DNA of 64,000 nucleotides, from the NCBI RefSeq assembly GCF_003634315.1, contig NZ_RBXL01000001.1:3142501-3206500 (forward strand), given 5' to 3'. This document shows, one piece after another, positions 28,469-37,446 of the stretch (positions are counted from its first letter, which is position 1; the number at the start of each line of letters is the position of its first letter). The notes beneath the pieces are model-generated. The model was not told where the DNA came from. It saw only the letters and a program-made list of their open reading frames with translations, and did not search any database. The stretch is from Thiocapsa rosea. Its GTDB lineage: Bacteria > Pseudomonadota > Gammaproteobacteria > Chromatiales > Chromatiaceae. The position numbers were made by a program, and so were the translations under genes.

Positions 28469-29614
28469 ATGGCCAACAGCATCTCGGATCAGCCGATGCC
28501 TCAACACCACTGCCGCCCGCCCGAGTTGGCCGTCATCGTCCCGACCTATCAAGAGGCGGACATGGTGGACGAGGTCGTCCGGCGGGTCGACGCGGTGCTG
28601 CAGGGGATCGCCTGGGAGCTGGTTTTCGTCGATGACGATTCGCCCGACGGGACCTCCGATCGGATCCGCGCGATTGCACGACAGGATCCGCGTGTCAGGC
28701 TGGTTCAGCGTATCGGCCGACGTGGGCTCTCGTCGGCCTGTATCGAAGGCATGATGTCGAGCGCCGCGCCCTTTCTGGCGGTGATGGACGGCGACCTCCA
28801 GCACGACGAGACCCTCTTGCCCAAGATGCTCGAGGTGATCAAGGCCGAGAACCTGGACATCGTGGTCGGCAGCCGCTACGTCTCCGGCGGGGGCATGGGA
28901 GACTGGAATGCCCGGCGCCAGTCCATGAGCCGGTTCGCGACCCGGATCGGCCAATACCTGATCCATGCAGACCTTCAGGACCCGATGAGCGGATTCTTTC
29001 TGGTGCGTGCATCGGTCGTCCAGGGGTGCGTGCGGCGTCTCAGCGGCGTCGGCTTCAAGATCCTGCTCGACATCTTCGCCGAAGCCGAGCAACCCCTGCG
29101 GTTTCGCGAGCTGCCCTTCACCTTTCGCGCGCGCGAGTCCGGCAGCAGCAAGCTCGACAACGCGGTTCTCTGGGAATACCTACTGATGCTCACCCAGAAG
29201 CTGATCGGCCCGGTCATCCCGGTGCGCTTCATCGCCTTCTCGGCGATCGGCGGCCTCGGTGTCTTCGTGCACATGGCCGTGCTCTGGCCCATGCTGACGC
29301 TTCTCGGCACTGGCGCCTTCCTGATCAGTCAGACCGCCGCGACGCTGGTCGCCATGACCAGCAACTTCTTCCTGAACAATATCCTGACTTACCGCGACAT
29401 GCGCCTGCGCGGCCGGCAGTTGATCTGGGGCTGGCTCTCCTTCGTGGCCGCCTGCAGCGTCGGTGCGCTGGCCAATGTCGGCATCGCCAACTATCTCTTC
29501 CAAGGCGGGCACTCGGGCTGGTTCCTCTCGGCGCTCGCCGGGATCCTGGTCGGTGCGGTTTGGAACTATGCGGTGACCGCCGTTTATACCTGGAAGAGGC
29601 CGCGGGCGACCTAA
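28469..29614 (+). CDS. Polyprenyl-phosphate glycosyltransferase with GtrA domain
   Basis: 381 residues. N-terminal GT2 domain (about 15-235) with AVIVPTYQEADMV, the DDDSPDGT metal/sugar site and VMDGDLQHDE, as in dolichyl-phosphate mannose synthase. C-terminal GtrA-like region (about 245-380) has four hydrophobic helices, beginning RFIAFSAIGGLGVFVHM. It likely loads a sugar on undecaprenyl phosphate and helps flip it for the GT39 enzyme encoded divergently. The stop codon TAA is the start of a partial composite repeat (TAAACCGCG). Confidence 0.9.
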   Translation: MANSISDQPMPQHHCRPPELAVIVPTYQEADMVDEVVRRVDAVLQGIAWELVFVDDDSPDGTSDRIRAIARQDPRVRLVQRIGRRGLSSACIEGMMSSAAPFLAVMDGDLQHDETLLPKMLEVIKAENLDIVVGSRYVSGGGMGDWNARRQSMSRFATRIGQYLIHADLQDPMSGFFLVRASVVQGCVRRLSGVGFKILLDIFAEAEQPLRFRELPFTFRARESGSSKLDNAVLWEYLLMLTQKLIGPVIPVRFIAFSAIGGLGVFVHMAVLWPMLTLLGTGAFLISQTAATLVAMTSNFFLNNILTYRDMRLRGRQLIWGWLSFVAACSVGALANVGIANYLFQGGHSGWFLSALAGILVGAVWNYAVTAVYTWKRPRAT

Positions 29615-29636
29615 ACCGCGTCCAGAGCGAGATGCA
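29612..29636. repeat. Half of a type II palindromic repeat (left half)
   Basis: AAACCGCGTCCAGAGCGAGA matches the first ~24 bases of the type II unit at 8923, then similarity stops. The other half of a type II unit occurs in inverted orientation at 30413-30470, on the other side of the lipocalin gene. Confidence 0.75.
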
Positions 29637-29661
29637 GCCAGCCGTTGTCCGGCACCGCTCC

Positions 29662-30222
29662 TCATCCGGGGCTGGCAGTCATGGCTGGCGCGACGCTCGG
29701 CGGGGGAAAGATCAACGCGTCGGTCTCGAAGCCGGCCGCCCGGGCCTTGGCGATCAGATCCCTCAGGAGCTCGGCGGGCAGTTGCGGTTGCCGGGCCAGG
29801 ATCCAGAAATACGCCCGCGTCGGCCCCGAGATCATCGCCCAGCGGTACTCCGGATCCAGCGCGAAGACGTGGTAACCGCCGTAGAAGGGGCCGAAGAAAC
29901 TGACCTTGAGGCTGGCGATGTCCGGTGTGGACCGGAAGTAGGCGCGCCCCTCGGCGCTCTTCCAGACCTCCTTGGCGGGGTCGTAACCCCGGTTGAGCAC
30001 GGCAAGACCCCCGTCTTCGCGCCGGCTGTAGGTGGCGGTCACCTGTTCCAGTCCGCGCTCGAAGCGGTGGTCCAGACGGGCGATCTCGTGCCAGGTGCCG
30101 AGGTAGCGCTCGGCGTCGAAGCCCCGCACCGGCGCGATGCCCTCCGGCACGCCGGTGCAGCCCCCCGTCAGCAGGATCGGGAGCAGGAGGAGAAGCGCGA
30201 GCAGTGACGGTCGAGGGTTCAT
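29662..30222 (-). CDS. blc: Outer-membrane lipocalin Blc
   Basis: 186 residues. Type II lipoprotein signal with lipobox LTGGC (Cys about 22), then the lipocalin core: GTWHEIARLDHRFERGL (GxW motif), YDPAKEVWKSAEGRAYF and a C-terminal WILARQPQLP segment. Blc binds fatty acids and lysophospholipids at the inner face of the outer membrane. Only the ATG at 30222 gives the signal peptide; the upstream extension is noncoding. The gene is flanked on both sides by half-copies of a repeat. Confidence 0.92.
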   Translation of the reverse strand: MNPRPSLLALLLLLPILLTGGCTGVPEGIAPVRGFDAERYLGTWHEIARLDHRFERGLEQVTATYSRREDGGLAVLNRGYDPAKEVWKSAEGRAYFRSTPDIASLKVSFFGPFYGGYHVFALDPEYRWAMISGPTRAYFWILARQPQLPAELLRDLIAKARAAGFETDALIFPPPSVAPAMTASPG

Positions 30223-30412
30223 CGCGGGTACCGGGTCGGGTGGATGTCGGCGTGGTTCGCTCGTTCGTCGAGGCATCATGGCCCGCTCGGACGCGCCTCT
30301 TTTGGCGAGACGGGCAGCGCCGGACCGCAGGGGGTGCCCGGCGCGGCGGACGCGCTCAGGGCATCGCGCGCTACCGATCCCGCATCGCGCCGAGGATATA
30401 CGAGACGCCAGG

Positions 30413-30470
30413 CGAAACCGCGTCCCTGCCAAGGGCTGCGGATGCTCCAAAGGTCGAACTCACTCGAATC
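30413..30470. repeat. Half of a type II palindromic repeat (inverted right half)
   Basis: AAACCGCGTCCCTGCCAAGG followed by GCTCCAAAGGTCGAACTCAC matches one half of the type II unit (as in copies 2 and 3), but the partner half is missing here and found at 29612-29636. It lies just downstream of the diguanylate cyclase stop codon. Confidence 0.75.
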
Positions 30471-30475
30471 GGCGC

Positions 30476-31900
30476 TCATCCCATCTCCCGATCGGCAAGA
30501 CAAACGCGGTTTCTGCCACCGGCCTTGGCCGCGTAGAGTGCATCGTCGGCGCGCTTGATCCAGGCATCGTCGCTTTCGTGAAGCCGGTATTCGGCCACGC
30601 CGACACTCACGGTGACCGTGCCGACCTCGGGGAAGACTCGGTCCGCCACCAATGACCGGAGCTTCTCCGCCGCATGCACCGCCTCGCGCGCCCCGCAGTG
30701 CGGCATCAGGATCACGAACTCCTCCCCGCCCCAACGGGCCAGGACGTCGACCTCGCGCAGATGGCCGCCGATCAGACGGGTCAATTCAATCAAGACCCGG
30801 TCGCCGACGAGATGGCCGTGGGTGTCGTTGATCGCCTTGAAGCAATCGAGATCGAGCAACAGCAGCGAGACCGGCACGTCGTAACGTGCAGCGCGTGCAA
30901 TCTGCGCCGCGACCGCCTCCTCGAAATAGGCCCGGTTCCGGATGCCGGTGAGGCGGTCCGTGACGGCGACGCGTTGAAGCTCCGCATTGGCCTTGCGCAG
31001 CGCGCGATTCGCCGTTTCAGCCGCATCCCGCGCCTGGACCAGCTCCGCCTCAAAGCGTTTGCGCTCGCTCACGTCGGCGAAGGAGCAGATCAGTCGGTCG
31101 TCGAGAACCGTGCCGCCGATGACGACATCCTTGACCCGCCCGTCACGGCTCGTCACGCGAAACTCGTGCGGCGTCACCTGCCCCTGCTGCTCGGCCGCCA
31201 GGGCGATCGCCGCATTCCATCGGTCGAGCACGGCGCGGCGATACGCCTCCTCGGGATAGGCCCGCACGAACCAATCCGCGTGGGTGGGGATCTCCTGCGG
31301 CGTCCAGCCGAACAGCCGATCGAATGCGGTATTGCGGTAGAGAATCCGTTGGTCCGGCTCCAAGCTCGCCACCGCGATAGCGACCGGCAGATCCTGCAGC
31401 ATCGTGCGGATGCGCTCCTCGCTACGCTTTGCCGCGCTCTCGCCCCGTTTCACGGCGGTGATGTCCCGCGACACCCCGAGCAACTCCACCGGGATCCCGT
31501 CCGCGCTGTACACCGGCAAGACGTGGACATCGCACCAGATGGTCGAGCCGTCCTTGCAGCGATATTCCAGCTCGTTGCGCGCCCGCTCCGGAGGGCGTCC
31601 GGTTTGAAGCAAACCCTCCAAGCGCGAGAAGTAGTCCAACGTGATCGCCGCGGACGGCGGCGTCAGGATCTCCTCGAGCGGCTGCTGCATGGCCTCTTCC
31701 GGTGTGAAGCCGCGCAGTCGCTCCACCGACGGACTGACGTAGGTGATCCGACCGTCCAACGACATGGTCCAGATGACATCCGATGCGTTCTCCGCCAGCA
31801 GACGACAGCGTGACTCGCTGGCCTGCAGGCGCTCCTCGGCCTGTTGCCGCGCCTGCTCGCTCACGCTCGGCGTGTCGTGGGTCTCGTCCGGCGCATCCAT
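30476..31900 (-). CDS. PAS-PAS-GGDEF diguanylate cyclase
   Basis: 474 residues. PAS1 about 30-150, PAS2 about 160-285, short coiled linker, GGDEF domain about 305-474. GGEEF (391-395) and the I-site RxxD (382-385) are intact, so this should make c-di-GMP and be feedback-inhibited. No membrane segment. The ATG at 31900 follows a GGGGGGAGA ribosome-binding site; the longer open frame to 32380 is noncoding in character. The 31901-32205 gap upstream shows no recognisable gene. Confidence 0.9.
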   Translation of the reverse strand: MDAPDETHDTPSVSEQARQQAEERLQASESRCRLLAENASDVIWTMSLDGRITYVSPSVERLRGFTPEEAMQQPLEEILTPPSAAITLDYFSRLEGLLQTGRPPERARNELEYRCKDGSTIWCDVHVLPVYSADGIPVELLGVSRDITAVKRGESAAKRSEERIRTMLQDLPVAIAVASLEPDQRILYRNTAFDRLFGWTPQEIPTHADWFVRAYPEEAYRRAVLDRWNAAIALAAEQQGQVTPHEFRVTSRDGRVKDVVIGGTVLDDRLICSFADVSERKRFEAELVQARDAAETANRALRKANAELQRVAVTDRLTGIRNRAYFEEAVAAQIARAARYDVPVSLLLLDLDCFKAINDTHGHLVGDRVLIELTRLIGGHLREVDVLARWGGEEFVILMPHCGAREAVHAAEKLRSLVADRVFPEVGTVTVSVGVAEYRLHESDDAWIKRADDALYAAKAGGRNRVCLADREMG

Positions 31901-32205
31901 CACAGTCTCCCCCCCCGCCATCTCCCGGGTCCGGGGAATCCGACACGAAGTCCCCTCCGCCCTCATGATTGTACCCGCGGTGCCGTCGGCTCCGGCACCC
32001 GGCAGGTCGCGACCGACGCCGTCGCCGCGCTCTCCGGCTGCGGCCGTCACGCCGCGTCCGGCGTAGTCCGCTCCGCCGATCGCAGCGGTCCGACAGGATC
32101 TGCTGGAGCCCGGCGAGCGGCGGACCGTGTGTCCTAAGAAAGGCGACCTCGTGTCCTCGCCGCAATGAGATGAAGAGGCCCGCGCGAGCCCATGACCGCG
32201 CGTCC

Positions 32206-32877
32206 TCACAGCCCCATGATCTCCCGCAGCTCCACGCTGCCGAGCACCTGACAGTAGATCATGTTGATGATCTCCAGCTCGCGCCGGTGCAGCTCGTCGG
32301 TGCCGGCCGCGCAGCCGTCCTCGACCACGATGACGTTGAAGCTCTCGTCGGCGAGACTGCGCACCGTGGAGGAAACGCATTGATCGGTGAAGATCCCGGT
32401 CAGCACGACGTTGCGGATACCCAGGTTCGCGAGGATCAGACGCAGGTTGGTCCCGGTCAAGGCACTGTCGGTGGTCTTGGTCACCACGATCTCACCGGGG
32501 TGCGGCGCCAGCTCCGGGACCAGTTGACTCGCCGCGCTGTCCTTGGGCAAGAGCAGGGCGTTCCAGCCCGGCTTCTTCTGGCTGAGCGAGCGGTCCCGCC
32601 CGTCCTCGAGTTGGCAGGCGATGCGCGCGTGGATCACGTCCATGCCCTTCGCGCGGAAGGCGTCCTGCAGGGCGCGGGTGGTCGGGATGACGATCTCGCG
32701 CATGCGCCGATGGAAGGGGAACCAGCGTGCGGCCTCGTCCGGGTCCGCCGGGATCTCCAGGTAGAGGTTCTGCACGTCGATGCACAGCAGCGCCGTCTCG
32801 GCGGGATCCAGCACCAGGTCCGCGGGCTCGGGCGCCTGCGCGTAGTAGAAGGAGCGGTAAGCGGTCTTCCAGCGCAT
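32206..32877 (-). CDS. Cysteine hydrolase (isochorismatase family)
   Basis: 223 residues. Isochorismatase-like fold with LCIDVQNLYLE (catalytic Asp), the Lys of VVTKTTDSAL, and TGIFTDQCVSSTVR with the nucleophilic Cys after a cis-peptide-like region. Members hydrolyse isochorismate, N-carbamoylsarcosine, ureidoacrylate or nicotinamide; the substrate here is not determined. ATG at 32877 is preceded by GGAGAA. No neighbour suggests a pathway. The 32878-33288 gap holds no gene I can support. Confidence 0.88.
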   Translation of the reverse strand: MRWKTAYRSFYYAQAPEPADLVLDPAETALLCIDVQNLYLEIPADPDEAARWFPFHRRMREIVIPTTRALQDAFRAKGMDVIHARIACQLEDGRDRSLSQKKPGWNALLLPKDSAASQLVPELAPHPGEIVVTKTTDSALTGTNLRLILANLGIRNVVLTGIFTDQCVSSTVRSLADESFNVIVVEDGCAAGTDELHRRELEIINMIYCQVLGSVELREIMGL

Positions 32878-33288
32878 CGGGGTTCTCCGGGTGACGGGAT
32901 CGGCGGGCGGATCGCGCGGCAGAGCCGAGCACGGGCCGGCGGTCCGGCGGGCGGGCGGAGCCGATGATCCACGCACGCGTTGCTCCCGTCGAGAGCCCGA
33001 TCGGCTCCACCGGCCACCGTCCCGGCATCGTCGCGCGCGTCGACGACGGCGAGGCGCGGAACCCGGCATGCGCCGAGAGCGCGACCACAACACATCAGGA
33101 GCAGCCAGCACATGTGGAATGCGGCATTTCACAGGAATCCAATGCACGCGCCACTCACCGAAGCCGCGAGCATCGTCTGAAGTTCCGGACGAGAACCCGG
33201 CACTGCCGCGCCGTCATCCGACAGCACTCTTCCGCGGCGCTCGATCTGCGACCATACCCCTCGAGCCCGTATCGCCGACGTCGCGCCA

Positions 33289-33437
33289 TGCCCATCCGCC
33301 GCCCCCATCCGTTGCGCTTCCTCCTCGTGCCGCTCCTGCTCTCGGCCGCCCTGCTCGGCACCGGGTGCGAGGAGTCCCCCACGGGCCGAAAGCAGATCGC
33401 GCTGGTGCCGGATGCGCAGCGGTCAGCTTGCGGATGA
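33289..33437 (+). pseudogene. N-terminal fragment of an M48 metalloprotease lipoprotein
   Basis: The first ~43 codons encode a lipoprotein signal ending LLGTGC and the mature start TGRKQIALVPDAQ, which is the conserved beginning of LoiP/YcaL-like M48 zinc metalloproteases of the outer membrane. Similarity ends at about 33418 and the frame stops at 33437; the HExxH catalytic part is absent from the window. A deletion or rearrangement has removed the rest. Confidence 0.7.
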
Positions 33438-33610
33438 TCTCGCTTACGGCGTCTCGTGCCGTTTCGACCATGACCGTTGCTGTGCTGTCCATCTGGCGGC
33501 GGGCGGTCACCCTGGCCAGCACCCGCAAGGCTCCGAAGACCTCCGCCAAATCATGTACCATTGGGTCGTCGTGGCACTCGCGGCAGGTCGCCGCAGCAAC
33601 CTCTAGGCAT
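33420..33610 (-). pseudogene. Fragment with a CxxCH heme-like motif
   Basis: Directly after the M48 fragment, the minus strand reads a coherent stretch containing ATCRECHDD (a CxxCH heme c motif), then HDLAEVFGALRVLARV and a C-terminal helix ending EIIRKLTA. No start codon with ribosome-binding site and no clear C terminus fit. It may be the remains of an exported cytochrome-like protein. The call rests only on the motif and the natural-looking amino-acid composition. Confidence 0.3.
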
Positions 33611-33675
33611 TCCGATCCCGCACCGCGCCCGGCCGGTGTCCGCGCGCCGTTGCTCACCCGAACCCGGATCTCCCG

Positions 33676-34488
33676 ATGCCACCGCTTCTTCTCTTGCTCG
33701 CGGCGCTCTTCATCGCCACGCCCGGTCACGCCGAGGACGCCGACCTCGCCTCGCTGTTCGCCGCAGCCGGCGTCGACGGTACCCTCGTCATCGCCGACCT
33801 CGACGGCGATCCGGTGCATGTGCACAACGCCCCGCGTGCCGCGCAACGGTTCCCGACGGCCTCGACCTTCAAGATCCTCAACACCCTGATCGCCCTGGAG
33901 GAGGACGTCATCGCGGGACCCGATGCCCTGATTCCATGGAACGGGCGTCTGCACGACATGCCCGACTGGAATCGCGATCACACCCTCGCCAGTGCCTTTG
34001 CTGCGTCGTGCGTCTGGTGCTATCAGAGCCTGGCCCGACAGATCGGCGCCGAGCGCTACCGCAGCCACCTCGCGCGCGTGGGCTACGGCGAGCTGGCGGA
34101 GCCGATCGACGCCGTTGCCTTCTGGCTCGACGGCACCCTCACCATCAGTGCCTTGGAGCAGGTCGAATTCCTGCGTCGGGTGATTCTGCGCACCTTGCCG
34201 TATCGGGACTCCAGCCACGAGGGCCTGCGTCGGGTCATGCTCGCCGAGACGACCGAGCAGCACCGTCTGTTCGCGAAGACCGGTTGGGCCGCGCGTGCCA
34301 CGCCGCAGATCGGCTGGTACGTCGGGTATGTCGAGACGCCCAAGGACACCTGGATCTTCGCCCTGAACATGGACACCCGCGGTGCTGCCGATCTGCCCTT
34401 GCGTCAGGCACTCGTCCGCGTAGGATTGCAGGCGAAGGGGATCACTGCATCGCCCGAGGCCGCGTCCGCCATCCAACGCATCGACTGA
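33676..34488 (+). CDS. Class D beta-lactamase (OXA-like)
   Basis: 270 residues with a signal peptide (cleavage near GHA-ED, 18-20). Class D motifs: STFK at 63-66 with the acylated Ser63 and the Lys66 that is carboxylated in the family, SxV as SCV at 111-113, YGE at 137-139 in place of YGN, and KTGW at 201-204. All catalytic residues are present, so a periplasmic penicillin-hydrolysing enzyme is expected. It stands in a stretch of gene debris with no LysR-type or BlaR-type regulator next to it. Substrate range cannot be read from the sequence. Confidence 0.9.
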   Translation: MPPLLLLLAALFIATPGHAEDADLASLFAAAGVDGTLVIADLDGDPVHVHNAPRAAQRFPTASTFKILNTLIALEEDVIAGPDALIPWNGRLHDMPDWNRDHTLASAFAASCVWCYQSLARQIGAERYRSHLARVGYGELAEPIDAVAFWLDGTLTISALEQVEFLRRVILRTLPYRDSSHEGLRRVMLAETTEQHRLFAKTGWAARATPQIGWYVGYVETPKDTWIFALNMDTRGAADLPLRQALVRVGLQAKGITASPEAASAIQRID

Positions 34489-34603
34489 TGCGCTGCTCGG
34501 GATTCGGCGCGTGAAGGAGAGCTGAACGTCCGGCGACGACCGGCGCCGTTTGCGGGATGATGGATGCTCCCGATCCTGCCCCGAGCCCTGCGCCCAACCG
34601 CCG

Positions 34604-34981
34604 ATGTCGGACGACGATCTTGCAACCGGCTTCCCCGATGTCGATGCGAGCACCCGCTCGGCGGTCTATCAACACATCGGCCAACCGGAACGGGTGATCC
34701 GCGAGATCGCACGCGTTCTGCGCACCGGCGGCCGCCTGCTGGCCTACGACAACGACTGGGGTAGCATTGCCCTGAGCAGCACCCTGCGCGAGGTGACGGG
34801 CATCATTCAAGCACGCTGGGCGCGAGCCTTCACCAACCCCTGGATCGGTCGGAACCTGCCGCGCGACCTGCTCGATGCCGGCTTTCTCGATACAGGTCGA
34901 GACGACCCGAGACAGCCGCCTTCTCGCCACCTGCCGGACGAGGCGCCGGGGATATCCCCGCGATCGCCTGTGGGCGTTATA
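34604..34981 (+). pseudogene. Remnant of a SAM-dependent methyltransferase
   Basis: The segment HIGQPERVIREIARVLRTGG and the following GRLLAYDNDWG is the post-motif II region of class I methyltransferases (UbiE-like), followed by a helix up to LLDAGF. The SAM-binding glycine-rich motif I that should precede it and the C-terminal strands are missing, so it cannot be active. The open frame continues into unrelated sequence to 35074. Confidence 0.6.
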
Positions 34982-35204
34982 AACCGATCATCTCCGCATG
35001 CAGCCCCCGGGCTCGAACGGAGTCGACGATCCGACTCGGCCGCACTTGCATCGCGTCGAAGTCCACGACCATGAGATGGCGTCTCTTCTCGTGCATGCAG
35101 GCACTGTAGACCCCGTGCTCGGCTGCGATCTGCCGCTCCAGCTCGTAGATGCGGTCGTTGTCGAGCTCCTCGTCGATGTGAATCACGATGTCGCCGGTAT
35201 ACAT
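34977..35204 (-). CDS. Small HMA-like ferredoxin-fold protein
   Basis: 75 residues with a beta-alpha-beta-beta-alpha-beta pattern like heavy-metal-associated domains (DIVIHIDEELDNDRIYELE, RRHLMVVDFDAM, IVDSVRARGLHAEMI), but without the CxxC metal motif. Similar small proteins occur widely in gammaproteobacteria without known function. The start ATG at 35204 has a GAGGAACAAG ribosome-binding region. It overlaps the end of the methyltransferase remnant by a few bases on the other strand. Confidence 0.7.
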   Translation of the reverse strand: MYTGDIVIHIDEELDNDRIYELERQIAAEHGVYSACMHEKRRHLMVVDFDAMQVRPSRIVDSVRARGLHAEMIGL

Positions 35205-35493
35205 GTCTTGTTCCTCGTCGGGTCTTTCGCTTTTCGTGGTCCGCTAGGCCACCATATTGAAGGTAGTCGATGTTCCCGGAATTCTCCCAGTAAGATTCTA
35301 CGGTTTTTCCGGAGCCGACCGCGACCATTCGCCACGCACCGCCGCAGCACGCCCATCGGCCGTTCTGGAGGTCGGCGTGCCAGCGGTGCCGGTCCGTCCA
35401 CCTCGGCCGCGAGCAGCCTCCGCCGTCGCGGCCCGGGTGGTTGAGACGTCTCCTCGATCAGTCTGGGCGGTTGCATCGCGCATTCTTCGTCCG

Positions 35494-35665
35494 TCAGCGG
35501 CGGGTGATCACGGCCTCGAGGTATTCCCCGGGAATCACCAGCGAGCCCGGCCCGGCGATGTTGCGGGATTCGAGCAGTCCCGTCAGATCGGCGTGGAGCC
35601 GCGCCTGTCCTTCGCCGTCCAGGGCCGCGAATGCCTTGTGCGTCGGACCGTAGGCGGAACGGGGA
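35494..35665 (-). pseudogene. C-terminal fragment of a methyltransferase-like protein
   Basis: Minus-strand frame encoding AYGPTHKAFAALDGEGQARL, then HADLTGLLESRN and a final SLVIPGEYLEAVITRR before a stop at 35494. This ending is typical of class I SAM-dependent methyltransferases. Upstream of about 35716 the frame is closed by a stop and no motif I is present. It is a different remnant from the one at 34604 (opposite strand). Confidence 0.5.
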
Positions 35666-35923
35666 TGGACCGGGCGGTGGATTGGATGGACGGGGAAAGC
35701 GCAAAGGGTGCGTTCATGATCGATCTCCGGTGGACGGGGACGTTCGGCTGCTGTCGGCCCGGCTCCGCGTGGCGATCACCGGGTTCCGACGAGGCCATTC
35801 TTTCGCCGACCGCCTGTTGCGGCTTCACTGAAAGTCCTACAATTTTGCTCGTGCGTCCGCCGTTGGGCGGCCCGATCCGAGGTCGCCAACTGCTGGCTGC
35901 GCCTTTCCGACCGGAGCAGAGCA

Positions 35924-36569
35924 ATGAGTCGAGATACCCTCTCCGACCTGCTGCGTGCCGTTCGTCTGCGCGGCGCGGTCTTCTACTACGTGAGCAACTG
36001 GGACGATTGGGCGGCCGAAGCGCCCCCCGCTCGGGAGATTGCCGCGCCTGCTGCACCTGCCGGCGGCCCGCACCGGTGGCTGGGTCGCGCGCGTCATCGA
36101 CCAGGCCGCCCAAGAGTCGACCGAGCATCGCCCCGGCGCGGATGCCGTGCTCGAACGGCTGGCGGAGATGATGTTCGTCGATACCGCGCGGCGCTATCTG
36201 GACGGCCTGCCGGAGGACGCCACCGGGTGGTTGGCCGGCCTGCGGGACCGCTATGTCGGACGCGCCCTTGCCCTGTTGCACGAGCAGCCCGAACGCCCCT
36301 GGGCGATCGATGAGCTCGGGCGCGCGGTCGGCCTGTCGCGCTCGGCGCTGCATGAGCGGTTCATGCAGTTCCTGGCCCAGCCGCCGATGCATTACCTGGC
36401 CAACTGGCGGATCCAGGTCGCGTCGCGCCTCCTGCGGGAGACCAATGGCTCCGTCGCATCCATCGCCGTGGACGTGGGCTATGAGTCGGAAGCCGCCTTC
36501 TCGCGCGCCTTCAAACGCTTGGTCGGCCTGCCTCCGGGGACTTGGCGCCGAACGACCTCCCGGAGGTGA
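35924..36569 (+). pseudogene. AraC-family regulator with internal deletion and frameshift
   Basis: The 5' end encodes a normal start, MSRDTLSDLLRAVRLRGAVF, of the cupin-type AraC regulators. At about 36037 the frame changes and most of the cupin domain is missing; the reading then continues in a second frame through a linker (RLLHLPAARTGGWVARVIDQ) and a complete C-terminal HTH domain (residues with DELGRAVGLSRSALHERF and VGYESEAAFSRAFKR) to the stop at 36569. The HTH part alone could be made from a TTG at 36039 (176 residues), but without the sensor domain. Confidence 0.75.
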
Positions 36570-36762
36570 ATGCCGGCCCCATGCGGAGAGAACACCGCCT
36601 CGCAGTCCATACGAAACGATGAGGCATCGACGCCGAACCATCCGTTGAGATTGATGCCGCAGGACCATTTCGCTCTTCGATACGGGTTGCACTCCGACCG
36701 AACATAGGCGCTGGCGGCGCCCCCAAGTTCGACCTGCGCCGCACCACGTGAGCACACGACAC

Positions 36763-36927
36763 CTACCGCGGGACCCCGCGATAGAGCCGATCCACCCAGT
36801 TCAGGAACCAGGGGGGACGCGCGAGTAGAACGTACGCGAGCAGCAGTGCTGCAAGCGGGACTGCGAAGGCCGCGGTGTCCACGACGACGATCAGCAGGGC
36901 CAGAACCAGACGGTGGGCGAGACGCAT
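36763..36927 (-). CDS. Very small membrane protein
   Basis: 54 residues, missed by length cut-offs. The ATG at 36927 has a GAGG ribosome-binding site about nine bases upstream. MRLAHRLVLALLIVVVDTA and the following AALLLAYVLLARPPWFLNWV form one long or two short hydrophobic helices, and the tail is DRLYRGVPR. Codon use looks normal. No function known. The surrounding 36570-36762 and 36928-37446 stretches show no other gene; 37147-37230 carries a degenerate repeat also seen near 56770. Confidence 0.5.
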   Translation of the reverse strand: MRLAHRLVLALLIVVVDTAAFAVPLAALLLAYVLLARPPWFLNWVDRLYRGVPR

Positions 36928-37446
36928 GACGACCTCGGGGTTGGCAATGTCCGCGACGCGGGCGGGATCCGTGTCACTCCTGCGCCGGGCGCGGTTATCG
37001 GGTTGTCGGTCGGTGATGGCATCCTTTGCGGCTCATGCTCGTCTGCACCACTGCACCACCGTGATTCTGTAGATTGGCGGGGCGCGGGCCGCCCGGCCGC
37101 CGGCACTCGCCATTGCGGCAAGGTCGATCGGGGCCGGAACGGCTGAGCTGATCGCGGGAGCGATTGGTCGAGGAGAGGAGCCGTCTCCCATCAACCGGAA
37201 GCGAGTGACTCATCGATCCTGATACCGGACAGTCGCTCGCGGTTCAACGCGTGACAAGTCGCGACCCGGATCTGGCATTCGCGCACGCGCGCGAGCGCCC
37301 GCTGTGGCGAGTTTAGCAGACGGCCGTTTCGATTCGTCTGGCCCTACGGGAACAGGAAAGACCCGACGCTGTCACCGACTCTGTCGCGCTCGAACCTCTT
37401 GCGCCTTGAGTGCCGAGAATGGTCTCGGGATTTCTCAAGCCCAGCC

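Noticed and set aside
30223-30450. N-terminal extension of the lipocalin
   Set aside because: The signal peptide and lipobox begin at 30222; the upstream codons are Arg-rich and overlap the half-repeat.
33214-34653. 479-codon minus-strand frame across the beta-lactamase
   Set aside because: Mostly antisense of the beta-lactamase; only the 33420-33610 part looks protein-like and is listed separately.
36479-36757. 92-codon minus-strand frame next to the AraC remnant
   Set aside because: Partly antisense of the AraC HTH; the rest has no family, no ribosome-binding site and no signal, so coding is unsupported.
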